From Pandoraea sp. PE-S2T-3 (GTDB lineage: Bacteria; Pseudomonadota; Gammaproteobacteria; Burkholderiales; Burkholderiaceae), in contig NZ_NGUQ01000007.1 of assembly GCF_002179965.1 (NCBI RefSeq), forward strand, positions 186,001 to 250,000: a stretch of 64,000 bases of DNA, written 5' to 3'. A program made the position numbers and the translations under genes. Below the pieces are notes generated by a model. The model saw only the letters and a list, made by a program, of their open reading frames with translations, ran no database searches and was not told the DNA's origin. The stretch's first letter is position 1; every line of letters starts with the position of its first letter. Shown here one piece after another: positions 16,399 through 24,920 of this stretch.

Positions 16399-17171
16399 GC
16401 GAGTCGTGCCGTGCTATCGGAATCGGAATCGGAATTGAAATCGGGATCGGCGGGCGCCGTAGCGAGCCATGCGCGCAGCGCGGCGGCAACGGCTTGCGGG
16501 CGCTCCATCGGGCTCATGTGGCCGCTCTCTTCGATCACGCACAACGTGGCGTGCGGCATCATCCCGGCCATGATTTCGTGGCGGGCGAGCGGGCTCCACG
16601 TGTCTTGCCGGCCGCACAGGACCAGCGTCGGGCAATGAATGCCGGCGAGTTGCGGCGTGGCGTCCGGGCGGCCCAGCAGCGCATGAATCTGTGCGGCGAA
16701 CTGGTCGGGATGACTGCGCTCGATCATGTCGAGAATCGCGTCGAACAGCGGCGTGCCAATCTGGTCGGGATGCACCATGCCGGTGGCCCACACCAGCCCC
16801 ATCGCGCGCATGCCCGCTTCACGCGAGCGCGCCAGCAACGCGGCGCGGCCTGCGCGCTCCTTCTCGGCGGCCTCCCCTTCGGGCAGTGCCTGATACCCCG
16901 TATCGAGCAGGGCGAGATGCGTGACGCGTGCCGGTGCAAGCCGCACCACTTCCAATGCGATACGCCCGCCCATCGAATGCCCGGCAACGGCGAAGCGCGG
17001 CTCAGTCACCGTCGCGAGCACGTGGCGCGCCATGGCCTCGATGGTGTCGAGTGCGCCCCATGCAGGCACGCGGCAGTCGTATTCCGGCAGCAGCGCGGCC
17101 GTAGCGGCCCACGCCACCTGATCGCAGAGCAAGCCGGGAAGCATGAGCAACGGGGGACGTTCGGTGCTCAT
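16395..17171 (-). CDS. Alpha/beta hydrolase in the gal operon
   Basis: 258 residues. Oxyanion segment LMLPGLLCD, nucleophile elbow AGHSMGGRIAL (Ser) and terminal EESGHMSPMERP (His) give a complete triad; it is close to 3-oxoadipate enol-lactonase and related carboxylesterases. It overlaps galD upstream and the SnoaL gene downstream (4 bp each), so it is translationally coupled within the operon. Substrate is unknown; a lactone or methyl ester formed after ring cleavage is a reasonable guess. The C-terminus carries an Asp-Ser repeat (NSDSDSDS) encoded by a hexanucleotide tract. Confidence 0.8.
   Translation of the reverse strand: MSTERPPLLMLPGLLCDQVAWAATAALLPEYDCRVPAWGALDTIEAMARHVLATVTEPRFAVAGHSMGGRIALEVVRLAPARVTHLALLDTGYQALPEGEAAEKERAGRAALLARSREAGMRAMGLVWATGMVHPDQIGTPLFDAILDMIERSHPDQFAAQIHALLGRPDATPQLAGIHCPTLVLCGRQDTWSPLARHEIMAGMMPHATLCVIEESGHMSPMERPQAVAAALRAWLATAPADPDFNSDSDSDSTARLA
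16415..16450. repeat. Hexanucleotide tract inside the hydrolase 3' end
   Basis: Six imperfect copies of AATCGG (TATCGG, AATCGG, AATCGG, AATTGA, AATCGG, GATCGG). Because the unit is 6 bp, length changes keep frame and only alter the Asp-Ser tail. Confidence 0.7.
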
Positions 17172-18322
17172 GGCTTCCCTCCCTGCACCCAGACGCTACG
17201 CGGTATGCACACCTGACCGTCGAAGAGCCAGCGCGCGGTGCGCAGCAGCCCGGCGCCCGTTACTTCGCTCTCACCGGCGTCATTGCATGCGAGCGTCAGG
17301 CGCACGGTGAACTCACCGGTCGGATGTTCAATCGACAACAGCGGCGCAGCGTCATCGGGCACCAATGCCATCTCGTGACAGACGGTGCCCGGCAATGCCG
17401 CCGCCGTCGCCACACTCACCGCCGCCAGCACGCCGATCGACGAGTGGCAGCGATGCGGAATGAAACAACGCGTGAGCAGCGCGCCGCCCGCTTGCGGCGG
17501 TGCCACGAGACACATTTTCGGCACCGTGCGCGAGCGCACGTCGCCAAGGTTCATGCGCGGGCCGATGGCGAGACGAATCGCTTCGATCTTCTCGCGCAGC
17601 GGCTGAAATTCCGCGCCCGTTTCCAACTGTTCGCACGACTCCGCGCCGGTGCAGCCCAGATCTGCCGCGCGCATCAACACGAGCGGCATGCCGTTGTCGA
17701 TGCAGGTCACGGCCACACCGTCGACGACGTCCTGACGTTGTCCGGTCGGGAACAGCGCGCCACAGGTCGAACCGGCGGTATCGCGGAACATCAGCGGAAT
17801 CGGGGCGGCCGTACCCGGCACGCCGTCGATGGCCACGTCGCCGTCGTACTTCACGGCGTCGGCGGGCGTCTGCACAGTAGCGAGCGCCACCTGCCCCGTA
17901 TTGACCATGTGAATGCCGACGCTCGTCACATCGCCCGTCGTCGCCACGAGCCCCCGCTCGATCGCGAACGGCCCGACCCCGGCGAGCAGATTGCCGCAGT
18001 TCTGCCCGTAGTCGACGCGGGCTTCGTCCACGACGACTTGGGCAAACAGGTAATCGACGTCGGCATCGTCACGCGTCGCGCGCGAGACAATCGCCACCTT
18101 GCTCGTGAGCGGATCCGCGCCGCCCATGCCGTCGATCTGGCGCGCGTCGGGCGACCCCATCGCGGCGAGCAGCACGGCGTCGCGCGTTGCGGCATCGGCG
18201 GGCAGATCGTCGGCGAGAAAGTACAGTCCCTTCGACGTGCCGCCGCGAATGACCGCTGCGTCGATGCGCGTCTGCGAGTGCAGGTGCAATGGCTTCACGA
18301 GTTCGCCCACGGTCATCGTCAC
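17168..18322 (-). CDS. galD: 4-oxalomesaconate tautomerase (PrpF-like)
   Basis: 384 residues of the PrpF/diaminopimelate-epimerase-like fold. [20 protein letters not shown] at residues 22-42, [16 protein letters not shown] and [17 protein letters not shown] with its Cys match GalD and LigU. The enzyme interconverts tautomers or double-bond isomers of 4-oxalomesaconate in the gallate and protocatechuate 4,5-cleavage routes. GTG 18322 overlaps the galC stop codon by 4 bp; ATG 18316 is an alternative start. Adjacent galC and galB make the assignment firm. Confidence 0.9.
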   Translation of the reverse strand: MTMTVGELVKPLHLHSQTRIDAAVIRGGTSKGLYFLADDLPADAATRDAVLLAAMGSPDARQIDGMGGADPLTSKVAIVSRATRDDADVDYLFAQVVVDEARVDYGQNCGNLLAGVGPFAIERGLVATTGDVTSVGIHMVNTGQVALATVQTPADAVKYDGDVAIDGVPGTAAPIPLMFRDTAGSTCGALFPTGQRQDVVDGVAVTCIDNGMPLVLMRAADLGCTGAESCEQLETGAEFQPLREKIEAIRLAIGPRMNLGDVRSRTVPKMCLVAPPQAGGALLTRCFIPHRCHSSIGVLAAVSVATAAALPGTVCHEMALVPDDAAPLLSIEHPTGEFTVRLTLACNDAGESEVTGAGLLRTARWLFDGQVCIPRSVWVQGGKP

Positions 18323-19032
18323 TTGTCTTCAGATGCGTCGAGCTCGTCGAGCGAGTCGACGTAGCGCAGGCCCTTCGCGGCCAGACGTTCGCGCATCTTG
18401 TAATAGTCCAGACCCAGCGTGCCGCCCGCGAGCACCTCGCGCTTGTACGCTTCGTCGGCACCGCGCGCCGCAGCGGCTTTCGCGACCGCTTGCGCCGTGG
18501 CGTACGGCACGACCGTTACACCGTCGTCGTCGGCCACGATCACGTCGCCCGGATGCACGATCTGATTCGCGCACACCACCGGCACGTTCACCGAGCCGAG
18601 CGTTTCCTTGACCGTGCCTTGCGAAGAGATGGCTTTCGACCAGACCGGGAATTTCATTTCCGTCAGCGTGGCGATGTCACGGCAACCGGCGTCGATGACG
18701 AGGCCTGCGACGCCGCGTGCTTTCATCGACGTGGCGAGCAGATCGCCGAAGTAACCGTCGTCGCACGGCGAGGTCACGCCGACCACGACGATGTCGCCGG
18801 GCTGTGCCTGTTCGACGGCGACGTGCAGCATCCAGTTGTCCGACGGCGGTGCCAGCACGGTCACCGCGCTACCGGCCACGGCGGCACCGGCGTAAATCGG
18901 GCGCAAGTAGGTGGCCATCAGGCCGAGACGGCTCTGCGCCTCGTGCACGGTGGCACTGCCAGCGCTGCGCAGAATGTCGAGGGTGGCCGCATCGACGCGG
19001 GGAATCTGACGAACGACGACGCCGCGAATCAT
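18319..19032 (-). CDS. galC: 4-carboxy-4-hydroxy-2-oxoadipate aldolase / oxaloacetate decarboxylase
   Basis: 237 residues, RraA-like class II aldolase of the HMG/CHA type. [42 protein letters not shown] carries the conserved pyruvate- and metal-binding residues ([12 protein letters not shown]). It splits CHA into pyruvate and oxaloacetate, the last ring-derived step. Start ATG 19032 overlaps the galB stop by 4 bp (ATGA). An open frame upstream of it is noncoding. Confidence 0.92.
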   Translation of the reverse strand: MIRGVVVRQIPRVDAATLDILRSAGSATVHEAQSRLGLMATYLRPIYAGAAVAGSAVTVLAPPSDNWMLHVAVEQAQPGDIVVVGVTSPCDDGYFGDLLATSMKARGVAGLVIDAGCRDIATLTEMKFPVWSKAISSQGTVKETLGSVNVPVVCANQIVHPGDVIVADDDGVTVVPYATAQAVAKAAAARGADEAYKREVLAGGTLGLDYYKMRERLAAKGLRYVDSLDELDASEDK

Positions 19033-19784
19033 GACAGTTGCTCCGTAACGACGGGCGTCAGACGCATGAGCCCTTCTGCATATTTGATGTCGCGCGTGGC
19101 CGTGATGCCGATGTTGCGCTTGGCCTGCACGCCGCGTTGCAGGGCGACGCGCGTGTAGTAATCCCACAGGTGTTCCTGACCGGCCATGCACTCGATGGCC
19201 GCGCGCTTCGTTTCCCACACCGGCGTGATGTCGACAAACGTGTTGGGAATCCATTCGCACTGCTCGGTCTGGTGCGGCTCGAACGCCAGCACCGCCGGGG
19301 CGCCAATCACTTTTTCGCCCGGCTTGTGACCTTCGGCCTGCGCGATCACGCGGGCTTCTTGCGTCACGTGCATCGCGAGCGGGTGGTCGAAGTTGTACGG
19401 GTCTTTCTCCGAGTGGCTCAGCACGAACGACGGCTGCAACTCGCGATAGATATCCACGAGACGGAACAGCGTCTCGTCGGACACGCGCATCGGGTAGTCG
19501 CCGATATCGAGAAACTCGATTTCCGCGCCGAGAATGTCGGCCGCGCGTTGCGCCTCGTCACGGCGTGCCGCCTTGACCTTGGCTTCGGTCATCTCGGCAC
19601 CCTTGCGCCAGAGCTTGGCCGACTCGCCCCGCTCGCCGAACGAGAGGCAGACGACCTTCATGCGATAGCCCTGCGCCACGTGCGTGGCGATGGTGCCTGC
19701 CGCGCGCCAGACGAAGTCTGCCGAGTGGGCGCTGACGACGAGGCCGGAGAGCGCCGTCGTATTTGTGTTCTGTGATGTCGTCAT
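19029..19784 (-). CDS. galB: 4-oxalomesaconate hydratase (PIG-L-type metal enzyme)
   Basis: 251 residues. [20 protein letters not shown] is the PIG-L/LmbE metal site as it appears in GalB, where HSAD replaces the usual [15 protein letters not shown] supplies the third ligand region. GalB adds water to 4-oxalomesaconate to give 4-carboxy-4-hydroxy-2-oxoadipate. This is the Pseudomonas GalB type of hydratase, not the LigJ amidohydrolase type. It lies 50 bp downstream of livF on the same strand, so importer and pathway are probably one transcript. Confidence 0.9.
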   Translation of the reverse strand: MTTSQNTNTTALSGLVVSAHSADFVWRAAGTIATHVAQGYRMKVVCLSFGERGESAKLWRKGAEMTEAKVKAARRDEAQRAADILGAEIEFLDIGDYPMRVSDETLFRLVDIYRELQPSFVLSHSEKDPYNFDHPLAMHVTQEARVIAQAEGHKPGEKVIGAPAVLAFEPHQTEQCEWIPNTFVDITPVWETKRAAIECMAGQEHLWDYYTRVALQRGVQAKRNIGITATRDIKYAEGLMRLTPVVTEQLS

Positions 19785-19834
19785 GATGTTCCGTCAATAC
19801 GTGATGCGTAATGCGTCGTGCCATCCACAGGCGA

Positions 19835-20545
19835 TCAAACGCTTTCCAGCCCAACGAGCGCACCGAGCAATTCCGGCGACGCTGCGAGTTCACTGCTGCG
19901 CCCTGCCCAGACCTCGCGGCCCCGGTCGAGCACGAGCGCGCGGTCGGTCAACTCCAGCCCCAGTTCGGCGTGTTGCTCCACCAGCACGACGCCCATGCCA
20001 CCGTCGGCACGCAGCTTCCAGAACGCGTCGACGAGTTGGTCGACGATCACCGGCGCGAGCCCTTCGAAGGGTTCGTCGAACAGCACCACGCGGGGGTTGC
20101 CGATCAGCGCACGGCCGATGGCGAGCATCTGCTGCTCGCCGCCCGAGAGTTGGTTGCCCAGATTGCGGCGTCGCTCGGCCAGCCGCGGAAACAGGTCGTA
20201 CACGCGCTCCAACGTCCACGCCTCCCCCATGGCCGAGACTTGCAGGTTCTCTTCGACGGAGAGCGACTTGAAGATCTCGCGCTCCTGCGGCACCAATGCG
20301 AGACCGGCGCGCGCCCGCTTGTAGGCAGGCCAATGCGAGATGTCGTTTTCGAGATAGCGGATCACGCCGCCGTGGCGCGTGGTCAACCCGAGCAGGCTGA
20401 GCAACAACGTGCTCTTGCCCACACCGTTGCGGCCCAGAATGGCGATGGCTTCGCCAGCGGCCAGACGCAGGCTCAGGTCTTCGAGCACGATGGTCTCGCC
20501 ATAGCCCGCGCTCAGACCGCCGGCTTCGAGCAGGATGTCAGTCAT
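19835..20545 (-). CDS. Branched-chain-type ABC importer ATPase (LivF-like)
   Basis: 236 residues. Walker A GRNGVGKSTLLLSLLG, signature QLSGGEQQMLAIGRAL and Walker B VVLFDEPFEGLAP are intact. Start ATG 20545 overlaps the preceding ATPase stop by 8 bp; ten upstream in-frame codons are ignored. With the second ATPase, two permeases and a binding protein it forms a complete HAAT-family importer. The cluster context points to an aromatic acid substrate instead of leucine or valine. Confidence 0.9.
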   Translation of the reverse strand: MTDILLEAGGLSAGYGETIVLEDLSLRLAAGEAIAILGRNGVGKSTLLLSLLGLTTRHGGVIRYLENDISHWPAYKRARAGLALVPQEREIFKSLSVEENLQVSAMGEAWTLERVYDLFPRLAERRRNLGNQLSGGEQQMLAIGRALIGNPRVVLFDEPFEGLAPVIVDQLVDAFWKLRADGGMGVVLVEQHAELGLELTDRALVLDRGREVWAGRSSELAASPELLGALVGLESV

Positions 20546-21287
20546 GGCGACGCCCCAGATAAATGTCGCGCACACGCGGGTCGCGGCGCACTTCTTCTTT
20601 TTCGCCTTCCATCAGCACGGCGCCTTCCACCAACACGGTGATACGGCGCGCAAAACGGAAGACCAGATCCATGTCGTGTTCGATGACCATCACCGCCACG
20701 TCTTCAGGCAAACGTTCGAGCAGGTCGAACAACTTGCGGCCCTGCCCCGACGGCACACCTGCGACAGGTTCGTCGAGCAGCAGCACCTTCGGGTCGAGTG
20801 CCAGCCCCAGCGCAATCTCCACCTGACGACGCTGGCCGTAGGCGAGCTCGTCGATGCGGCGGCCCGCGAGATCGAGCATGCCGAGCGCACGCAGACGCTC
20901 CGCCGCTTCTTCCACGACTTCGGGACGATTCGCCAGCGGCTTGCCGATACGGCCGTCGAGCCCACGGCGCGAAGTGAGCGCAAGGCCGACGTTCTCGGCC
21001 ACGGTCAGCGTGTTGAACAACGTGTTCAGTTGGAACGTGCGCGCCAGCCCGAGCTTCACGCGCTTGTGCGAGGGCATCGACGTGACGTCGGTGCCACCCA
21101 CGCGCACCACGCCCGAGTTGGGCTTGAGCACGCCGGTAAGCAGGTTCATCAACGTGCTCTTGCCGGCACCGTTCGGGCCGATCAGCGCGTGACGTGCCCC
21201 GGCTTGCAGCGAGAGCGTCACATTGCGGGTCACGTCGAGCTGACCGAAGCGCTTCGACAGCCCTTGAATTTCGAGTGCGGCGCTCAC
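20538..21287 (-). CDS. Branched-chain-type ABC importer ATPase (LivG-like)
   Basis: 249 residues. Walker A GPNGAGKSTLMNLLTG, a LivG-style signature ELAYGQRRQVEIALGLA (YGQ in place of SGGQ, normal for this branch) and Walker B VLLLDEPVAGVPSGQ. LivG proteins carry the extra C-terminal helix seen here (VIEHDMDLVFRFARRITVL...DPRVRDIYLGRRHD). The ATG overlaps the permease stop by 4 bp. Confidence 0.92.
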   Translation of the reverse strand: MSAALEIQGLSKRFGQLDVTRNVTLSLQAGARHALIGPNGAGKSTLMNLLTGVLKPNSGVVRVGGTDVTSMPSHKRVKLGLARTFQLNTLFNTLTVAENVGLALTSRRGLDGRIGKPLANRPEVVEEAAERLRALGMLDLAGRRIDELAYGQRRQVEIALGLALDPKVLLLDEPVAGVPSGQGRKLFDLLERLPEDVAVMVIEHDMDLVFRFARRITVLVEGAVLMEGEKEEVRRDPRVRDIYLGRRHD

Positions 21288-22339
21288 AGCGTCACCTCCT
21301 TGTCTGCGCTCGCTTTGGCGGGCGCATGACGGCGGCGCGCACGCAACGCGAAGCGATCCACCACACCGATGAGGCCGTCCGGCGCGAAGCGCACCACCAC
21401 GATCAGCAGCACGCCCAACGCGGCCAGCCAGTTGGTCGGATCGATGGCGGCAATACGGTCGGACAGCACCATGAACACCACGGCGCCGAGTACCGCGCCG
21501 TAGAGGCGTCCGGTGCCGCCCAGCGCCAGCATCACCAGCACGTTGGCCGACAGCGTGAACGACAGCGTGTCGAGCGCCACGATGTTGTTGACCTGCGCGG
21601 AGAGCGCACCGGCCACACCGGCCACCGCAGCGGCGATCGTGTACAGCATCAGGCGGCGAAAGCCCACACGAACGCCCAGCAGCGACATGCGCATGGCGTT
21701 CTCGCGAATGCCCTGCACCGTCAGGCCGAACGGCGAGTTGACGAGGAACTGCGTGAACAGAAAGACCACCACCAGCACCACCAGCGCATAGACGTACGCC
21801 GTGTGGCCGTAGATATCGAACTCGAACAGGCCGAGCACCGGGGCAATGGTGTAGCCGGTCAGACCGTCGTCGCCCATCGTGATCGACTTGGCGATGTTGC
21901 CCGCCTCATACAGCAGCGTGGCGCACGCGAGCGTGAGCATGATCTGTGTGAGGCCGCTCACGCGCAGCACCACGATGCCCGTAATCAACCCGACCACCGC
22001 CGCGACGAGCGCACCTGCGACCAGACCCAGCAGCGGGTTCGGCGAGACATGCAGCGCGAACAGACCGGCGGCATAGGCCCCGCTGCCGAAAAACGCCGCA
22101 TGACCGAGCGTTTCGATACCGCAGTAGCCCTGCACGAGATCGAGCGAGAGCGCGAAGATGATCATGATCACCACGCTCGTGGCGAGCGCGAGATACAGAT
22201 CGGCAAAGAAGTACGTCGCCACGGCTGCGACGAGCAGCACGGCATCGAGCACGCCAAGCCGCTTGCGGCGCAGCGCCGGGGCCACCTGCGCCACACCGGC
22301 CGCCGGCAGTTGGGAGGGATTCGTGTTTTGCATCGTCAC
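21284..22339 (-). CDS. Branched-chain-type ABC importer permease (LivM-like)
   Basis: 351 residues with eight to ten membrane spans. The LivM hallmark GYCGIETLGHAAFFGSGAYAAGLFA is at about residues 70-95 and the EAA-like loop MRMSLLGVRVGFRRLMLY is near residue 217. Start MTMQNTNP has a second possible ATG two codons on. It follows the LivH-like gene by 7 bp. The C-terminal 25 residues are a basic cytoplasmic tail. Confidence 0.92.
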   Translation of the reverse strand: MTMQNTNPSQLPAAGVAQVAPALRRKRLGVLDAVLLVAAVATYFFADLYLALATSVVIMIIFALSLDLVQGYCGIETLGHAAFFGSGAYAAGLFALHVSPNPLLGLVAGALVAAVVGLITGIVVLRVSGLTQIMLTLACATLLYEAGNIAKSITMGDDGLTGYTIAPVLGLFEFDIYGHTAYVYALVVLVVVFLFTQFLVNSPFGLTVQGIRENAMRMSLLGVRVGFRRLMLYTIAAAVAGVAGALSAQVNNIVALDTLSFTLSANVLVMLALGGTGRLYGAVLGAVVFMVLSDRIAAIDPTNWLAALGVLLIVVVRFAPDGLIGVVDRFALRARRRHAPAKASADKEVTL

Positions 22340-22346
22340 CCTCCGC

Positions 22347-23219
22347 TCAGGCGCGACCGACCAACCCTTGCGGGCGGATCAGCAGAATGGCCAGCACGGC
22401 CAGATAGATCATGAAAGCGCCGAGCGCAGGCACGTAGTAGCGCCCCAGCGTATCGATGAGACCGAGCAACAGACCGGCGTACAGCGAGCCACGCAGGCTG
22501 CCCAGACCACCGGCGGCCACCACGATCAGCACGAGCACCAGATACTTCAGCCCGTAGTACGGCTCCAGCGGCAGAATCTGGCTGGACAACGCCCCACCGA
22601 GACCCGACAGGCCGCAACCGATGGCAAACGTGATCGAGAACACCAGCGGCACGTCGATGCCGACGCAGCGCGCCATGCGCGGGTTGTCGACCGCCGCGCG
22701 AAGCTTGGCGCCGAACGGCGTGCGCTCCAGCCCCCACCAGATGCCGAGTGCCACGACGGCACTGCACACCAGCGCGAAAATGCGATAGATAGACACCGAG
22801 AAACCGCCCAGATCCCACGTGCCGCGCAGCCCCTGCGGCACCGGAATGGTTTGCAGCTCCGTGCCGGCGAGATGCTTGGCGATGGCGCAGATGATGAACG
22901 CGAGCCCGATCGTCATGAGCAATTGCCCGAGACCATTGGCCGTGTAGACCCAGCGATACAGCGTGCGCTCCAGCACGGCGCCGAGCACCATCGTGCCGGC
23001 CACGCCGACGAGCAGCGCGACGAAGAAATCGAGCCCGGCGTGCTGCATGGCCCACAGGGTGAAATAACCGCCGATCATGGCGAAGGCGGAATGCGCGAGG
23101 TTGACAACGCGCATCACGCCGAGCGTGACCGTGAGACCTACGGAGATGAGAAACAGCAGCATCCCGTAAGCCACACCGTCGATCGACAACGACAGGAAAG
23201 TGGCAAGCGATTGCGTCAT
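22347..23219 (-). CDS. Branched-chain-type ABC importer permease (LivH-like)
   Basis: 290 residues with about eight membrane spans. SIDGVAYGMLLFLISVGLTVTLGVMRVVNLAHSAFAMIGGYF is the characteristic LivH N-terminus (VVNLAHG-type motif), and VDNPRMARCVGIDVPLVFSITFAIG is the cytoplasmic coupling loop. It is 109 bp downstream of the binding-protein gene, the spacer holding a hairpin and a 9-bp repeat tract. Confidence 0.92.
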   Translation of the reverse strand: MTQSLATFLSLSIDGVAYGMLLFLISVGLTVTLGVMRVVNLAHSAFAMIGGYFTLWAMQHAGLDFFVALLVGVAGTMVLGAVLERTLYRWVYTANGLGQLLMTIGLAFIICAIAKHLAGTELQTIPVPQGLRGTWDLGGFSVSIYRIFALVCSAVVALGIWWGLERTPFGAKLRAAVDNPRMARCVGIDVPLVFSITFAIGCGLSGLGGALSSQILPLEPYYGLKYLVLVLIVVAAGGLGSLRGSLYAGLLLGLIDTLGRYYVPALGAFMIYLAVLAILLIRPQGLVGRA

Positions 23220-23242
23220 GAGGAAGTACCGGGGGCGGGGGG

Positions 23243-23322
23243 AGCGAGCGCGTGGGCGCTCGCTGTTACATCAGTCACATCAATCACATCGATGACGTTG
23301 ACCGCATCGATCGCATCGAATG
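23243..23322. repeat. Hairpin plus six 9-bp repeats between binding protein and LivH genes
   Basis: Hairpin AGCGAGCGC / GCGCTCGCT (23243-23264, GTGG loop) followed by six imperfect 9-bp units of CATCGATCA type (23269-23322). On the minus strand this lies between the binding-protein gene and the LivH-like permease gene. It may reduce permease expression relative to binding protein, a common arrangement in ABC operons, or may simply be repeat expansion. Confidence 0.6.
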
Positions 23323-23328
23323 CGTGGA

Positions 23329-24525
23329 TTACTTGGCCGCCACTTGCGGGTGGCTCAGATGCCACGGCTCGACCACCGACTTGAACGTCTCGATGGGCTT
23401 GTTGCCAAGCTTGCCGTCGATGGTCTCTACGCGACGGATGTACACGTTCTGGATGATTTCGCGCGTCTTCGGGTCGATCGACACCGGCCCGCGTGCGCTC
23501 GTCCAGGCGTAGCCCTTCACGGCGGCGATGGCCTTGTCGGCGTCCTTCTTGCCCTTGGTGGCCTTGATCATCTGGGCGATCAGCGTCATCGAGTCGTACG
23601 CCGACACCGAGGCAATCGACGGCAGCGCGCCCGAACCGTACTTGGCCTTGTAGGCCTTCACGAACGTCGTGTTTTCCGGTGACGTCAGGTACGGCGAGTA
23701 GTGCAGTGCGGTGATCGTGCCCAGTGCGCTGTCGCCGATGGCCGGCAGGTCCGACTCCATCGTCTCAGTCGTCGCGAAGAGCTGAATACCGGCCTTGTCG
23801 AGCTCGCGCTCCTTGAAGGCTTTCACGAAGCCGGCCGACATCGGGCCCACCGGCATGAACATGAAGACGGCTTCGGGCTTGGCATCGCGCACGCGTTGCA
23901 GGTAGCTCGAGAAGTCCGTCGTGCCCAGCGGCACCTTCACTTCGACGCTGATCTTGCCGCCGGCTTTCTTGAAGGTTTCCGAATAGGCGTCGATCGCGTC
24001 GTAGCCCGTGGCGAAGTCGGCCACCACGATGGCGGCGTTCTTGATGCCCTTGCTCGCGGCGTATTCGACCAGCGGCACGCTCACGGTCCATTGCGTAAAG
24101 CCGGTGCGCACGAAGTACGGCGACTTGAGCGTCACACTCGACGTGCCCGAGTTGCCGATCACGAGCGGCGTCTTGGTCTGGTTGGCCACGTCGGCCATCG
24201 CCAGCACGTTCGGCGTGAACGAGCCGCCGAACAGGTACTGCACCTGATCGCGCACCACGAGTTCCTGGGCGAGCTGACGCGTGCGTTGCGGATTCACGCC
24301 GCCTTCGTCGCGCTCCAGAATCACGAGCGTGTCGTCACCGACCTTGTTCTTGTTCTGCTCCATCCACAGGTTGATACCGCGACGGTACTCGGTGCCCCAC
24401 CATGAGGCGGAACCGGAGAACAGGCCCAGCACGCCGATCTTGATGTCGTCGGCGCGTGCGGCCATGGAGGTGAACTGGCAAACGCTCGCAAGTGCCACAG
24501 CGAGCCACAAGTGGCGCTTCATCAT
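23329..24525 (-). CDS. Periplasmic substrate-binding protein of the ABC importer
   Basis: 398 residues. A signal peptide of about 25 residues ends in MAARA-DD. Then IKIGVLGLFSGSASWWGTEYRRGINLWMEQN shows the type-1 periplasmic binding fold of LivK/amide-binding proteins. Tandem ATG codons at the start are preceded by GGAGACGACACC. Several members of this family bind aromatic acids, and the position upstream of galB-galC-galD suggests a benzoate-type ligand such as gallate, syringate, vanillate or protocatechuate. The specific ligand cannot be read from sequence. Confidence 0.9.
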   Translation of the reverse strand: MMKRHLWLAVALASVCQFTSMAARADDIKIGVLGLFSGSASWWGTEYRRGINLWMEQNKNKVGDDTLVILERDEGGVNPQRTRQLAQELVVRDQVQYLFGGSFTPNVLAMADVANQTKTPLVIGNSGTSSVTLKSPYFVRTGFTQWTVSVPLVEYAASKGIKNAAIVVADFATGYDAIDAYSETFKKAGGKISVEVKVPLGTTDFSSYLQRVRDAKPEAVFMFMPVGPMSAGFVKAFKERELDKAGIQLFATTETMESDLPAIGDSALGTITALHYSPYLTSPENTTFVKAYKAKYGSGALPSIASVSAYDSMTLIAQMIKATKGKKDADKAIAAVKGYAWTSARGPVSIDPKTREIIQNVYIRRVETIDGKLGNKPIETFKSVVEPWHLSHPQVAAK

Positions 24526-24920
24526 GGTGTCGTCTCCTCGTCGGCGTCGCGCGCCGCTCCGTTTTTTGTTGAGGTCCGCGCCGGGGAGGCGGGCCTTTTC
24601 GATGATGTCCGGAACAGCTTAGGCAGCCGAAAAGGTGACGTCGAATGAAACTCCCGAGTCCAGCGTTGCGTTTTTCGTATATCCCCGAGATTTCCCCTAC
24701 GTTATGGAACGATTTCGACGCACGCAATTTCGCGCTGCGGGACACGCGCAGCACCACCCGTGGAACGCCCGCCGTACAAGGCTGTGCGGGGAGGCGTCGT
24801 CACGGTGCTGAAACGGGAGAGTGCACTCGCGCGAGCGCGTCGCGCGACATGCAAGTCATGGCGATTCCGGCGAATTTCGCCGCGCTCGCGGAGGGAGTCG
24901 TGCGGGGGTGCCGCACGGGG
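24526..24920. other. Promoter region of the importer/gal operon, no gene
   Basis: 395 bp without a supported gene, between the LysR stop codon and the binding-protein start, both on the minus strand. It includes an AT-richer patch around 24660-24710 where promoter elements are likely. TTCC...GGAA half-sites occur around 24690-24707, but no convincing -35/-10 pair or perfect operator was found. Confidence 0.4.

Noticed and set aside
21284-24525. Leucine/valine uptake as the role of the Liv-type importer
   Set aside because: Position within the gal operon points to an aromatic acid; amino acid transport cannot be excluded but is less likely.
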